64,000 nt of DNA, taken from contig JAWKNK010000002.1 of the NCBI GenBank assembly GCA_041391745.1, positions 1 to 64,000 on the forward strand, read 5' to 3'. Made by a program: the position numbers and the translations under genes. Of this stretch, positions 54,310 through 64,000 are shown in pieces (the first letter of the stretch is position 1; every line of letters begins with the position of its first letter). The notes beneath the pieces are model-generated. The model saw only the letters and a program-made list of their open reading frames with translations. It was not told where the DNA came from and ran no database searches. This DNA comes from JAIXWP01 sp041391745. Its GTDB lineage: Bacteria > Bacteroidota > Bacteroidia > Flavobacteriales_D > Sanyastnellaceae.

Positions 54310-54317
54310 CAAAGATA
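54310..54317 (-). promoter_or_regulatory. -7 box of tRNA-Leu
   Basis: Minus strand reads TATCTTTG, full match; a TTTG lies 18 bases upstream (54336-54339). It is part of an 11-base inverted repeat shared with the tig promoter. Confidence 0.6.
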
Positions 54318-54353
54318 TACAAATTTCGGAATTTCCAAATCAATATTTTTTAA

Positions 54354-54361
54354 TACCTTTG
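54354..54361 (+). promoter_or_regulatory. -7 box of tig
   Basis: TACCTTTG, full match to TAnnTTTG, followed by GCACCCC. The leader before ATG 54429 is about 60 bases. Confidence 0.65.
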
Positions 54362-54428
54362 CACCCCTTTTTTAAGGGCCTACGAAAAGTGAAAATCAGT
54401 AGGTTAAAAGCAGAATACATACAATATC

Positions 54429-55778
54429 ATGAATATCGTTCAAAACAAAATCGACGAATTAAACGCAGAGTTGACCATCGAGCTTACTCCAGCAGATTAC
54501 AACGAGCGTTACGAGAAGGCAATTAAGGATTATAGAAAAAAGGCGAACATGCCAGGTTTTCGTCCTGGTCACGTGCCGGTGAGCTTGATTAAGCAAAGAT
54601 TTGGTAAGTCACTTTTGGCAGAGGAAATCAATAACGTACTACAAGACGCAATTTATTCTTACATCAAGGAGAATAAAATCAATGTTCTTGGAAACCCTCT
54701 TCCAAAAGAAACTAAAGAAGATGTTGGTGATTGGGATAATCCAAACGATTTCAAATTCACTTATGAATTGGGTATTGCGCCTGAATTCGATTTGAACCTT
54801 GATTCATCACAATCTTTTGATTACTACAAAGTGGATGTCAGCGACGAATTGATTGATCGTCAAATTAAAGACTTGTCTCGCAGATACGGAAAGCTTTCTT
54901 CTCCAGAGGTGAGTGAAGGCGAAGACATGTTGATGGTAGATCTTGCTCAAGTAGATGCTGATGGAAACGTTGTGGAAGGTGGAATCAACAGCAAGACTAC
55001 AGTTACTATCGAATACTTGAAAGATGATGCCACTAAAAAATCATTGATTGGTTTGAAAGCTGGTGATTCTGTAGTTGTAAATCCACATCACCTTTCTACG
55101 AATCATGAAGACCTTGCTCAAATGTTGGGCATCACTCACGACCAATTACATTCATTAGAGTCCAACTTCAAACTTACAGTTTCTGAAGTGCGTAGAATGG
55201 AAGCTGCTGAATTGAATCAGGAATTGTTTGATAAACTTTTCGGCGAAGGAAATGTGAACTCTGAAGCAGAAATGCGCGACAAAGTGAAAGCTGATTTAGA
55301 TAAAGTTTTTGCGAAGGATTCTGACTGGTTGTTTAAGCGTGAATTTGTAAAAGAAATCGTTGAGCGTGTAAATCCAACTCTTCCTGATGGATTTTTGAAA
55401 AGATGGATTGCTATGACCAATGAAAAGCCATTGACGCCAGACATGTTGGATGCAGAGTATCCAAACTATGCAGGCGGACTTCGTTGGCAGTTGATCGAAA
55501 ACAAAATAATTCGTGAAAACGAAATCAAGGTTACGATGGAAGATGCTATGGATCACGTTAAGAATCTACTTGCCGATCGCTACGCTCAATACGGAATGAA
55601 CCTTGAGGCAGAGCAATTGGAAGATCTTGCAAAGAAAACATTGGGCAACAGAGAAGAGGCTCAGAATGTATATGACTTCTTGTATGAAGATAAAGTGGTT
55701 GAGATTGTGAAGTCGAAGTGCACCATAGTTGAGAAGCCAATCAGCTATGAGGAATTTGTAAATCGTGTTCAGCACTAA
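54429..55778 (+). CDS. tig: Trigger factor, ribosome-associated chaperone
   Basis: 449 residues. Binds nascent chains at the ribosome exit and has, in most members, a PPIase (FKBP) domain. The ribosome-binding region reads MPGFRPGHVP (residues ~38-47; E. coli GFRxGKxP), with the substrate-binding C-terminal arms rich in Glu/Lys helices (e.g. MEDAMDHVKNLLADRYAQYG). The middle domain is divergent from classic FKBP, common in Bacteroidota. A bidirectional terminator follows at 55801-55832. Confidence 0.95.
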   Translation: MNIVQNKIDELNAELTIELTPADYNERYEKAIKDYRKKANMPGFRPGHVPVSLIKQRFGKSLLAEEINNVLQDAIYSYIKENKINVLGNPLPKETKEDVGDWDNPNDFKFTYELGIAPEFDLNLDSSQSFDYYKVDVSDELIDRQIKDLSRRYGKLSSPEVSEGEDMLMVDLAQVDADGNVVEGGINSKTTVTIEYLKDDATKKSLIGLKAGDSVVVNPHHLSTNHEDLAQMLGITHDQLHSLESNFKLTVSEVRRMEAAELNQELFDKLFGEGNVNSEAEMRDKVKADLDKVFAKDSDWLFKREFVKEIVERVNPTLPDGFLKRWIAMTNEKPLTPDMLDAEYPNYAGGLRWQLIENKIIRENEIKVTMEDAMDHVKNLLADRYAQYGMNLEAEQLEDLAKKTLGNREEAQNVYDFLYEDKVVEIVKSKCTIVEKPISYEEFVNRVQH

Positions 55779-55800
55779 GCATTTTCTAAAATACATACAT

Positions 55801-55832
55801 AAAAAAACCCTCGCTATAGCGAGGGTTTTTTA
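55801..55832. terminator. Bidirectional terminator between tig and the protease gene
   Basis: AAAAAACCCTCGCTA and TAGCGAGGGTTTTTT form a near-complete palindrome with A/T-runs on both sides, suited to both convergent transcripts. Confidence 0.9.
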
Positions 55833-55851
55833 TTTCTTATAATCAAAAGAA

Positions 55852-58800
55852 TTATTCTGCAACAATTCTTGTATTCAACAATTCTGTCTGTTCTGAAACT
55901 ACTTGAATATTATAAATTCCAGTTGCCCATGAATTCGTTATAATTCTCAAATCACCGACGTTGCTTGTAAGTCTTTCGATGACTTGTCCATTCATTGCTG
56001 TTACAATTACGTCATAAGGTTTGTTGAAACCATTGGTGTTCAATTGTACAAATCCTTCATTTTGTGCGATGCTAAATTCAAGGGTCGATTCATCAACAGA
56101 CAATGCAGACTCTACTGATACCACTTGAGTCAATTCAACTCCACAAATATCATTTGTAGCTCTCATTTCAACTACATAGGTTCCAAGGGTATTCGCTTCA
56201 AACGACATCGTGTTACCCATTGTAATAATTTGCTCGTTGATACTCCATACTATTGATGTCGCATTTTCAACATTGGCAGTACCAGAAATTACAGCCACCC
56301 CATCCTCTAATTCTAGAGTTAAGGCATCTAGAATCATGCTTGCTTCAACAGCATTTTCATCTATGGTTGAGAATGGAATTTCGATAACTTCACAATCATT
56401 TACCATCGTCAATACAAATTCACCTGCAGGTAAGTTTGCTATCTGGAAGTGATTTCCTTCGCCTGTTCCACTTCTAAAGAATGAACCGTCTGGGAATAAA
56501 ATTTCCCATGTGCATGCAACAGCATTATTCTGATACACATCTAATACTGCATCATTATTTAAATTACAGTGTGCTTTAGTATTGACTGCATTCACAATCA
56601 ATTCAGCAGGTTCAGTAATAACAACATCTTGCATTGTGCTTGCACACATTGCATTGATAGATGAAACTTCAATTTCATAAACTCCTGCCGCCACCTCTAT
56701 TGCTTCGTTTGAACTTCCAGAGTAGATGGTGTTATTCAACTCGTTTGTAAGAGAGAATGTCCAATCTCCTTGAGGAATGTTTACCTCAATACTTCCGTTA
56801 GTTGCATTGAAACAGGTAGCATTTGACGTGTTCACAATGATTGATGGAGTAACCCGAACAACCATTCGGTTTCCTTGATACCCCGCAGTTGCATTTTCAA
56901 AAGTCAATTCCGTTCCTTCTTCAACACTGTAAATTTCTCCTGAGAAAGTATCTTCAATTGAAATACATGAGCCAAATGGCAGATTCTGAATTTCTGGGAA
57001 TGTAATAGTAAAGGTACCAGAAGTAGGCATATCCAAATACACAGGAACTTGAATCAACTGATTCGGAAGTTCACGTCCATCAATGTTCAATAGCACTCCA
57101 TCTGAACTCACAAAAGCCAACTCTGGGGAAGTGGTGTGCATGCTTTCCCATTTTTCAGCATCTAAGAAGTTCTCATAAACACTTGTTGCATTTTCATTGA
57201 AAGCAAGTACAGCTTCATCACCCAAGCCTTCTTTTTGAATTTTAATACGTATGAACATTTCTTCATCTGTATTTCGTTCAAAAGCTTGGTTTGTAACAGA
57301 CTTATCATTTTCCTCAAACAATAAGAATTGACTTGGAGCAGTCGCTTGAACAAAGAATGCCATACTGTGAGGAATGTATCTTGAACCAGAACCTACACCA
57401 AGGTTTGCGGCAAAAGCGCGATATCCAGGAAGGTCAGCATCATAGTAGTAGTAGCTGTTTACATCACTACTGCTCGATTCTACAAACGACCAGTTGACCT
57501 CGTTTGGAAAAGGATTTACCATTAAGTTCCAACCGTCACCTGAGTTGCCACTATTTGTGTAGCTCAAAGGCTGATTAATTGATCCCTTTTTAAATTCTCC
57601 TTGTGTGTCAATGATTAGTGCCGGACTACTCTGATAGGTAACATATCCTTTTTCCGTATCAATCACTTCAGATGTACCAGTCATTCCAACCCAACCTTCA
57701 TTTCTACCACCTGGAACAGTTTCATCGTACCAATAGATATTGTTGAAATTGTAACTTGGATAGTCAGACCCTGCCACACCAGTGGTAGTAATATCATCGT
57801 CCCAAACATTTTCAATTGTTTGTGGATTGTTTAGTGTTGGTGCTCCAATGAATACATATCCTGCAGCACCACTTGGTACATATCGATTGATATTGATTTG
57901 ACCAATAACATCTGCAGTTGGATAAATGCGAGTAATCCCTGCAGTTCTTGTTGAAGTAGAAAGCAAAGTAAGCTGGTCATTTGTATAAACGATTCCATTT
58001 CTTGGGAACAAGTAAGCTCTCAAAGACGTAGGGATATTCATATACAAATCACCTTGACCATTCACATCTAGGTTAGCAAATTCTGCATTTCCAGTTCCTT
58101 GAATGTGCTGATCATTCTCACCCACTAAATACACAAAATTGTTTTGCGTACCGTATTGTCCAGAGCCATTCACTGTCCAATCTCCATGAACATATAAGTC
58201 GGATGTGGCTGTCGGATTTAGTGCTCCATTATTTTCAATCGTAATATTTTTTACAATAATGGTTTCGTCCAAAGTAACCGGCGCACTGTCTTGCATAACA
58301 AGATTTGTAAATCTGTTGCACTGCATGAAATCTGGAGTTCCCACTTGTGAAGTAGACCAAATAGCAGAAGTATAATTCCCGCCAGGGAATTGGCTATAAT
58401 ATGTCAATGCGCATCCTTCTTGAATAATTGCAATATCGTCCATTGCAAAAATTGAGGACTCCACTGATGTATAAGAATTCGATATTCCAAAAATGGTAAA
58501 GTCAAGATGTGTTTCATCATTTACAGTACCTACTACTGATAAATTATCGAAGTTTCCATCACTATCAACGCTTACCACCCAATTTCCATTTTCATCTCTG
58601 GTAACTTCCACGCCGATCAAGTCCACAGAACTATTCATTGTAAATGAAGTCTGAAGAATTGCGGTAACCGCGCCGTTATCCACTCGGAATAAATGAAGAT
58701 TACTATTTCCGCTAGTTAATGAAACGTCCACTCCAAGTGCATATCCATTATTAATATCTGCAATGGAAGGATAGCCAACTCCTTCCGCACTGAGGTAAAT

Positions 58801-61800
58801 AAATGAACTACCCGAAAGGTTTAAGGCGCGATTGAAGGTACGCATATTGTATCTCCACGTAGTTTTTACTCCACCTAGATCTGCTCCAATTGCTGGTCCT
58901 GAAAACAATACCGAAGTACCTGTATTTGCAGAGGAATTTACCAAGTACATGCTATAAGGACCATTAATAGCATTTGTGCCACTAACGCCGTATCCAGGGA
59001 TTCCAAGAGCAGCAAATCCAGCAGAACTCAGCACGTCAAAGTGGTTATCCATATGCGTGTAACTATCGTAGTCATCATCATTTACAGTCATCAAATGTTG
59101 TGTTCCTGAAACAATTGAAATACTCGTTCCACCAGTTGCATTTTGAAGTCCAAATACAAGGTCTTCAGATCCGTTACAAATATTGTTAGCGGCAACTTGG
59201 AAATAAGCATACTTCACACCTCCTTGACCAGCACTCCATGTAATTGTTTGTGCGCTCGCATCAACAAGACGTGTTCCATCTCCACTCATCAGATATACCT
59301 CAACAGAAGCTGAAGCCGTTGAACTTTCATTGATCAATTCAACAGGTACAACTACCTCTAAATTACTTGCCGCTTCTGTTACACTTTGTGATGCCACAGG
59401 AAGTAAAACAGTTGAAGAAGGTGCACTATAAATGAATAGTGTGTAATCTTCTTCTTCACCATTTCCATTTGTTGGACACGGAATAGGGCTGTTTGTCGCC
59501 CTGCGCATTCCAACGCGAACTCTAGCCAGTCCCGGTAATGCCGTTCCAGGTATTGTAATAGTTCCGGTTACCGTAGTGTTTGAGCCACCGCCTCCTAAAT
59601 TCAAAACTCTCTCAGCTGGATCAGTAAAAGCTCCATCCTGGTTCCAATCGACCCAAACTCTCCATCTTTGATTTTGAGGAGCACCACTAAAGCCAGGCGT
59701 AACAGAAACGTTAATGGTTTCGCCTGTTTGAACTGCAGTAACTAGGTTAGAATAATCACCATATCCTCCATTATTTCCGCTGATATTATCAATGGAATTA
59801 ATTATTACTCTATCGATAAACTCCGATGATGAGTTCATAACAGGCGTACAGTAAGTTGAAGTACAACCTGTGGTCACAAACATTTGTGGTTCTGTGTACG
59901 CGCTAAATTCAAGGGCACTGCAATTGGTGCGAACTTGCCATTCATAAGCTGTACAAGAGTTCAATCCTGAAACCGAATATGTATTTGAAGTCAATCCTTC
60001 TATTTGAGTCCACACTCCCAGTCCAGCTTCAGAATATCTGAGTGTGTAAGCACCTCCTGATACAGCATCCATGAGAAGTCTGCACTTGCAGTTGAAATAT
60101 TAGATGTTGTTGGATTAGATAAACCACATCCTGAAATAAATGATGATGTAATCTTCTACTTCACCCCATTGGAAAATATCGCAAGGACCAACCGCAGTTG
60201 TCCCGAATGTCATGCTCACTCTCATTCCAGTTTGACCTGAAAGTGCATCCACTGGAATTGAAATTTGACCTGTAACTGTGGTTGTAGAAGGACCTCCAAT
60301 AAACACAGTTTCATTCGCATCCAAATAATCACCGTCTTGGTTGTAATCGATAAACACACTCCACGATTCATTATAAATAGTTCCCGAATGCATTGGTGTT
60401 CCCGAGAACGTGTATTGCTCGCCCATTGTCAAAGTAGTAGTTACTGAAGGGAAAAATGCGTATCCGCCGTTGTCCCCAGAATTATTACTCAGAGTATTTA
60501 AAGAGATGCTGTCAATCCATTCATCAACGGTAGACTGACCATATGAATCACAATATGGACTTACTAAGCAACCTGTTGTAGTGAATGTTTGTGAAGCAGT
60601 ATAAGAGCTCGTGGAAGCATCATCACACAATGTCTGAACTTGCCATTCATAGTTCGTACATGCAGTCAAACCCGTTGCAGTGTAAGAGATTCCGGTGATT
60701 CCAGAAACAGTAGTCCAAACACCTGAACCTTGCACTGCATATTGAAGCGTGTAATAATTTACTCCTGTATTAAAATCCCAAGCAAAGGTGGCTTCAGTAT
60801 CTGTAATGGAGCTTGTGGTAAGATTCGCCGGAGCCGAGCATCCAGAAATCGTCACCATATAATCTTCCACTTCACCGTATGTAAACAATTGACATGGTGT
60901 TGGAGCAGTTGCACCATACATCATTGTTATTCTCATACCTGTGATTCCAGTCAATGCAGTAGCTGGAATTGTAATATTTCCTGTTGTTCCGTTGGTAACA
61001 TTAGCCGCAGTGTACACTTGCTCTCCTGCATCAAGGTAGTCGCCGTCTTGGTTGAAATCTATCCAAACTCTCCACGACTCGTTCCACACTGTGGAGCTAT
61101 ACCCTGTTACACCAGTAAAAGTGTAAGTCTGACCTAAATCCAATGTTGTTGTGATAGAAGGAAAGAATGCATATCCTCCGTTATCTCCAGACACATTGTT
61201 AATCGCGCTTAATGAAACACTTTGTATCCATTCGTCTGAAGTGGTAGTACCATAAGAATCACAATACGGGCTAACTGGGCAACCAGTGGTATTGAATGAT
61301 CTTGTAGTTGAATAGTTACTAATTATTGTATTGATACAACTTGTTTGAACTTCCCATTCATAAGTAGTACATGAAATCAAACCAGAAATCGAATAAGAGC
61401 TTGTTGTCAATCCAAGCACATCTGTCCAAGATGAAGCTCCAAATACACGATATCTTAAATTGTATTCTGCCACTCCATTCACGGCGGCCCAAGTCAAATC
61501 AACTCCTGTATCCGAAATATTACTTTCGTTCAAGGCTACTGGAGTATTACAAATGGTATTTGGATCACCACAAGCAGTGCTATTTCCAAGTGCTTCTCTC
61601 ACTCCACCTGGCGCAAACAATGATTGCATTCTAGTTTTTTGTCCAAGCGTGAACATATACATACACGCATCATCCGTGTAGTCCATATAGTTCATGAACA
61701 TGTCTCCATTTGGACCATTTGAACAAGTAATATTTGGAAAAGTCGGGCAGCCATAGTTAGGACCGCCTGCATTTGGAGTATCCGCTACCAAGTCGCTTCC

Positions 61801-62532
61801 TGTGCATCCTGTACCGTCATCACCCCAAATGTGACGCAAGTTCAACCAGTGACCTACTTCATGAGTTGCCGTGCGGCCCTTATCGAATGGCGCTGTAGCA
61901 GTACCTATTGTTCCAAAATATAAATAGTCAATAACTACTCCATCTGTTGAAGCAGCGCCACCTGGAAATTGAGCATAACCCAAAATAGTTCCAGTAATGT
62001 CGCAAACCCAGATATTGAGGTATTGCGTATTCGGCCATGCATTTACTCCACCTGTGGCAGTCGATTTTACTTGGTCATTTGTGCCAAAAGACGTTTGTGT
62101 AGTACTTGTTCTTGTGATGCCCGTAGTTGGATTTCCGTTTGGATCAACCGTCGCCATGCAGAATTCAATTTCTGAGTCGGCAGCCACCGATGCGAATGCG
62201 GCCGGCACGCTTGCAGCATCTGTATTTAATTTTCTAAAATCTTCATTGAGCACCCCTATTTGTGATAAGATTTGTGCATCAGAAATGTTCTCAATTGCGT
62301 TATTGTACACGACGTGAACAACAACTGGTATGGTAATTACCGCGCGTTCTGCACCATTATAATTGGTGACAAACTCATTAGTAAATATTTCGATTTGCTC
62401 ACGACGTTGTTGATACTTTGGATCAGTAAGCATCATATTCTGCTCTACGGCATCAGTTCCACATGTTCTTTGAGCGAATAGAGGCATTGAAAATAATACC
62501 CCAATAATCAGAGAGAGAAGATGTCTAGTCAT
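55852..62532 (-). pseudogene. Giant secreted M43 metalloprotease with Fn3/GEVED modules and T9SS domain, one frameshift
   Basis: One gene of about 2,226 residues split into 62532-60115 (805 residues) and 60072-55852. Signal peptide MTRHLLSLIIGVLFSMPLFA; pappalysin-like M43 domain with zinc motif HEVGHWLNLRH at residues 224-234 and Met-turn region MNYMDY near 280; then repeated units of a fibronectin type III domain and a GEVED domain (each ends like GEVEDYMVTISGC); a Calx-beta-like domain, a lamin/LamG-like stretch, a filamentous region, and a C-terminal type A-like T9SS domain (YDVIVTAMNGQVIERL, ATGIYNIQVVSE). At ~60134-60143 the GEVEDYII unit shifts frame: removing one T continues ISGCGLSNPTTSN into the next Fn3 domain. 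Likely a large surface or released protease acting on extracellular proteins. Confidence 0.85.
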
Positions 62533-62636
62533 TTGTTCTTAAGTAATTTTTGAACTTGTTAAGGCCTGCAAATAAGTAAACAATTTTAAATTAATGTCGA
62601 CGAAACTAGCAATATCATCGACGAAAACCACGTTTT

Positions 62637-63172
62637 ATGTCACGAAACGCCATTTTAGAGGCATTAGCGGTAATTTTTAATTTACTGTTTACGTATTTAT
62701 ATTTAAATGGGCCGTTTGGTGTTTCCTATTTTGGAGTACTTGGCCCATTACTGCTGGGATTACTTTGTTGAAGAAGCAACTTTATGCCGAAGCTTTCCTT
62801 CAGATCGTATACATCGGTTATGGTATTAGGATTCTTCAACATCGGAAATAACTGGAAACCAATGATTATTCAACCCAATTCGCACCTGTTAATTGTTGTA
62901 CTGGATTATGTCCACCTTATTTTCAGGTTATTTGCTTTCAAAAAACCGATGCAAATTGCTCTTCATTGACAGTTTTACTACCGTATTTGGAATTATTGCA
63001 ACTTTCTTGGATGATGTACTTGATCAGAGAAGTTTTTATCTATTTGATGATTATTAATTTCGTTTCAATCATCATGTATACCAATAGAAGACTTTTTTGG
63101 GGAGCACTTATGTTTGTAATCTACTTCACGATGAGTGTCGATGGCTATTTTCAAATTGGAATTTTTACATGA
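62637..63172 (+). pseudogene. pnuC-like nicotinamide riboside transporter, multiply frameshifted
   Basis: Starts ATG 62637 with ILEALAVIFNLLFTYLYLNG, LGPLLLGLLC then TGA. The rest is readable only by changing frame: YAEAFLQIVYIGYGI, NIGNNWKPMIIQ, FIDSFTTVFGIIATFL, and finally IINFVSIIMYTNRR and FVIYFTMSVDGYFQ. This order matches PnuC membrane transporters. At least four frame changes occur. The end overlaps the next gene as ATGA (63169-63172), the normal operon arrangement with nadR-type kinases. Confidence 0.75.
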
Positions 63173-63674
63173 AAATAATTGCAGTAACAGGCCCTTGAAA
63201 GTTCAAATCTTCCTTTGCGCGGTACACCGCAGATAGATTGCCGAATTCCCTATTTATCGAGGAGCATTCTCGGACATATTTAGAAAAGAATCATCCCGAT
63301 GGCAATTTTCCAAAATCAGCAATTTGCCATGCTCAACGCAAATTGCTATCTGGGAAAAAGCGCTGTCAAAAAAAGTAGATTACCTTATTCTAGATGGAGA
63401 CATCACCATTTATAAAATTTGGATAGAAGTAGTTTATGGTGAAAAATGCCCCAGATTGAGGAATATATCAAAGCACTCGAACCAACAATAACCGTTCGTG
63501 ATATTCCATGGATAGCAGATCCTTGAGGTAATCCAGAAAACAGGGAAGATCTATTTATCCTCTATAAACATGTGTTGTGAAACACTCAAAAGACCTTACA
63601 TCACCTTAGAAGGGCCTATTGAAACCAGAAATAATTCTACGTTCGATCTAGTAAGCAGAAAGCACCTTCCATAA
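63169..63674 (+). pseudogene. NadR/AAA-type nicotinamide riboside kinase-like gene, multiply frameshifted
   Basis: MKIIAVTGP, then a stop where a P-loop GPESSGKSS is expected; following pieces in changing frames are SSFARYTADRLPNS, EEHSRTYLEKNHPDG, QIAIWEKALSKKVDYLILDG, ITIYKIWIEVVYGEKC, EEYIKALEPTITVRDIPW, NPENREDLFILYKHVL and LKRPYITLEGPIETR. This is the order of the NadR kinase domain. At least six frame changes or stops within 500 bases. Substrate would be nicotinamide riboside, consistent with the preceding pnuC. Confidence 0.75.
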
Positions 63675-64000
63675 ATGAATTTGAATAGACTATTCCTAAA
63701 AGTGCCCCAGAGAATTAGCCACAAATCGAATGGGTCAGATGTTCTTCCTATAAAAACATTCCCTTGAATAAATTCTAGAATCCACCATATCCCAGAGCCA
63801 TCACTAAAGCTACGGTTCTAGCGTATTCGTTTAGTGGTCTGCTTGTGCTTTGCTTCTTAAAAGAAACAATAAGCATGTTTACCCATAGAGCGAAGATGGC
63901 GATGTGTACTAATTTGTCAAACTTGGAAAAGTCCCATAAGTCTTCATAGACTATGTCACCTCCTGGGATGCTATAGATGAAAAATAATGGCCGCCCAAAA
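63675..64000 (-). pseudogene. VanZ-like membrane protein gene, frameshifted and cut by the window end
   Basis: Minus strand pieces LVHIAIFALWVNMLIVSFKK, ARTVALVMALGYGG, EFIQGNVFIGRTSDPFD, ANSLG and GIVYSNSF lie in order but in three frames. They match the VanZ-like pattern of a His-containing helix followed by a E-x-x-Q-x3-xGRxxDxxD motif and an ANxLG ending. The 5' end is outside the window. Exact limits cannot be fixed. Confidence 0.6.

Larger units (their letters stand above)
54304..54367. promoter_or_regulatory. Mirror-image divergent promoters of tRNA-Leu and tig
   Basis: GGGGTGCAAAG (54304-54314) and CTTTGCACCCC (54357-54367) are perfect inverted copies 42 bases apart. Each contains the 3' half of a -7 box and the initiation region of one divergent transcript. 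Confidence 0.6.

Noticed and set aside
1..64000. Insertion sequences, prophage, integrase or attachment sites
   Set aside because: No transposase, integrase, phage gene or long terminal repeats were found on either strand; the gene content looks like core chromosome plus a nutrient-uptake cluster.

Overview
The window looks like chromosomal DNA of a Bacteroidota bacterium, most likely a marine-type Flavobacteriales lineage (genus not determinable from sequence alone). Supporting signs are several proteins with type IX secretion (T9SS) C-terminal sorting domains, a PorP/SprF protein next to a CHU_C (gliding-motility type) protein, Bacteroidota-type -7 promoter boxes (TAnnTTTG) before many genes, almost no Shine-Dalgarno sequences, an atp cluster of B-E-F-H-A-G without atpDC beside it, AT-rich DNA and frequent TTG/GTG starts (ribF, hemW, hmuU, mnmH; rsmI, udk).

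Layout. 1-7.2 kb: end of a T9SS cargo protein, ribF plus a leucine-rich-repeat protein, rsmI, a small cytosolic protein, MmcQ/YjbR, PorP/SprF plus CHU_C protein, and a biotin carrier protein split by a frameshift. 7.2-14.9 kb: hemW, a cyclase-family enzyme, an unrecognised secreted protein, a B12-binding radical SAM protein, a SIMPL-domain protein (frameshifted) and a sensor histidine kinase. 14.9-20 kb: ATP synthase operon. 20-29.2 kb: dtd, RlpA-like protein, DEAD-box helicase, TauE/SafE permease, Crp/Fnr regulator, SRPBCC protein, two secreted proteins (one frameshifted), ahcY, a phosphopantetheinyl transferase and a ClC channel.

29.3-37.4 kb is a seven-gene heme-acquisition operon: a T9SS-sorted HmuY-like protein, HmuT, HmuU, HmuV, HmuS, a TonB-dependent receptor and a second, lipoprotein HmuY-like protein. 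The model is surface capture of heme by two related hemophore-like proteins, transfer through the receptor, ABC import and cytoplasmic heme handling by HmuS. Next to it a DtxR/MntR-type regulator is divergent from another TonB receptor; a 16-bp palindrome lies between the -33 and -7 boxes of the receptor promoter.

40.2-55.8 kb: GH3-family protein, VWA protein, uridine kinase, ArsC/Spx-like protein, AIM24 family, the mnmH-selD pair for 2-selenouridine in tRNA overlapped by a glycosyltransferase-like gene, a T9SS cargo protein, rnhB, a family 4 glycosyltransferase, rpmH, a LEA14-like lipoprotein, an M20 peptidase, tRNA-Leu(UAG) and tig. 55.8-62.5 kb is one giant M43 metalloprotease gene (about 2,230 residues) interrupted by one frameshift. 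62.6-64.0 kb contains pnuC-like, nadR-kinase-like and vanZ-like sequences, each recognisable only by switching frame repeatedly. This points to a poor-quality sequence end or to decay.

No clearly unprecedented system is evident. The points most worth following are the paired HmuY-like proteins bracketing the heme operon, the regulator/operator arrangement at 38.0-38.1 kb, the mirror-image promoters of tRNA-Leu and tig, and the pattern of single-base frameshifts.
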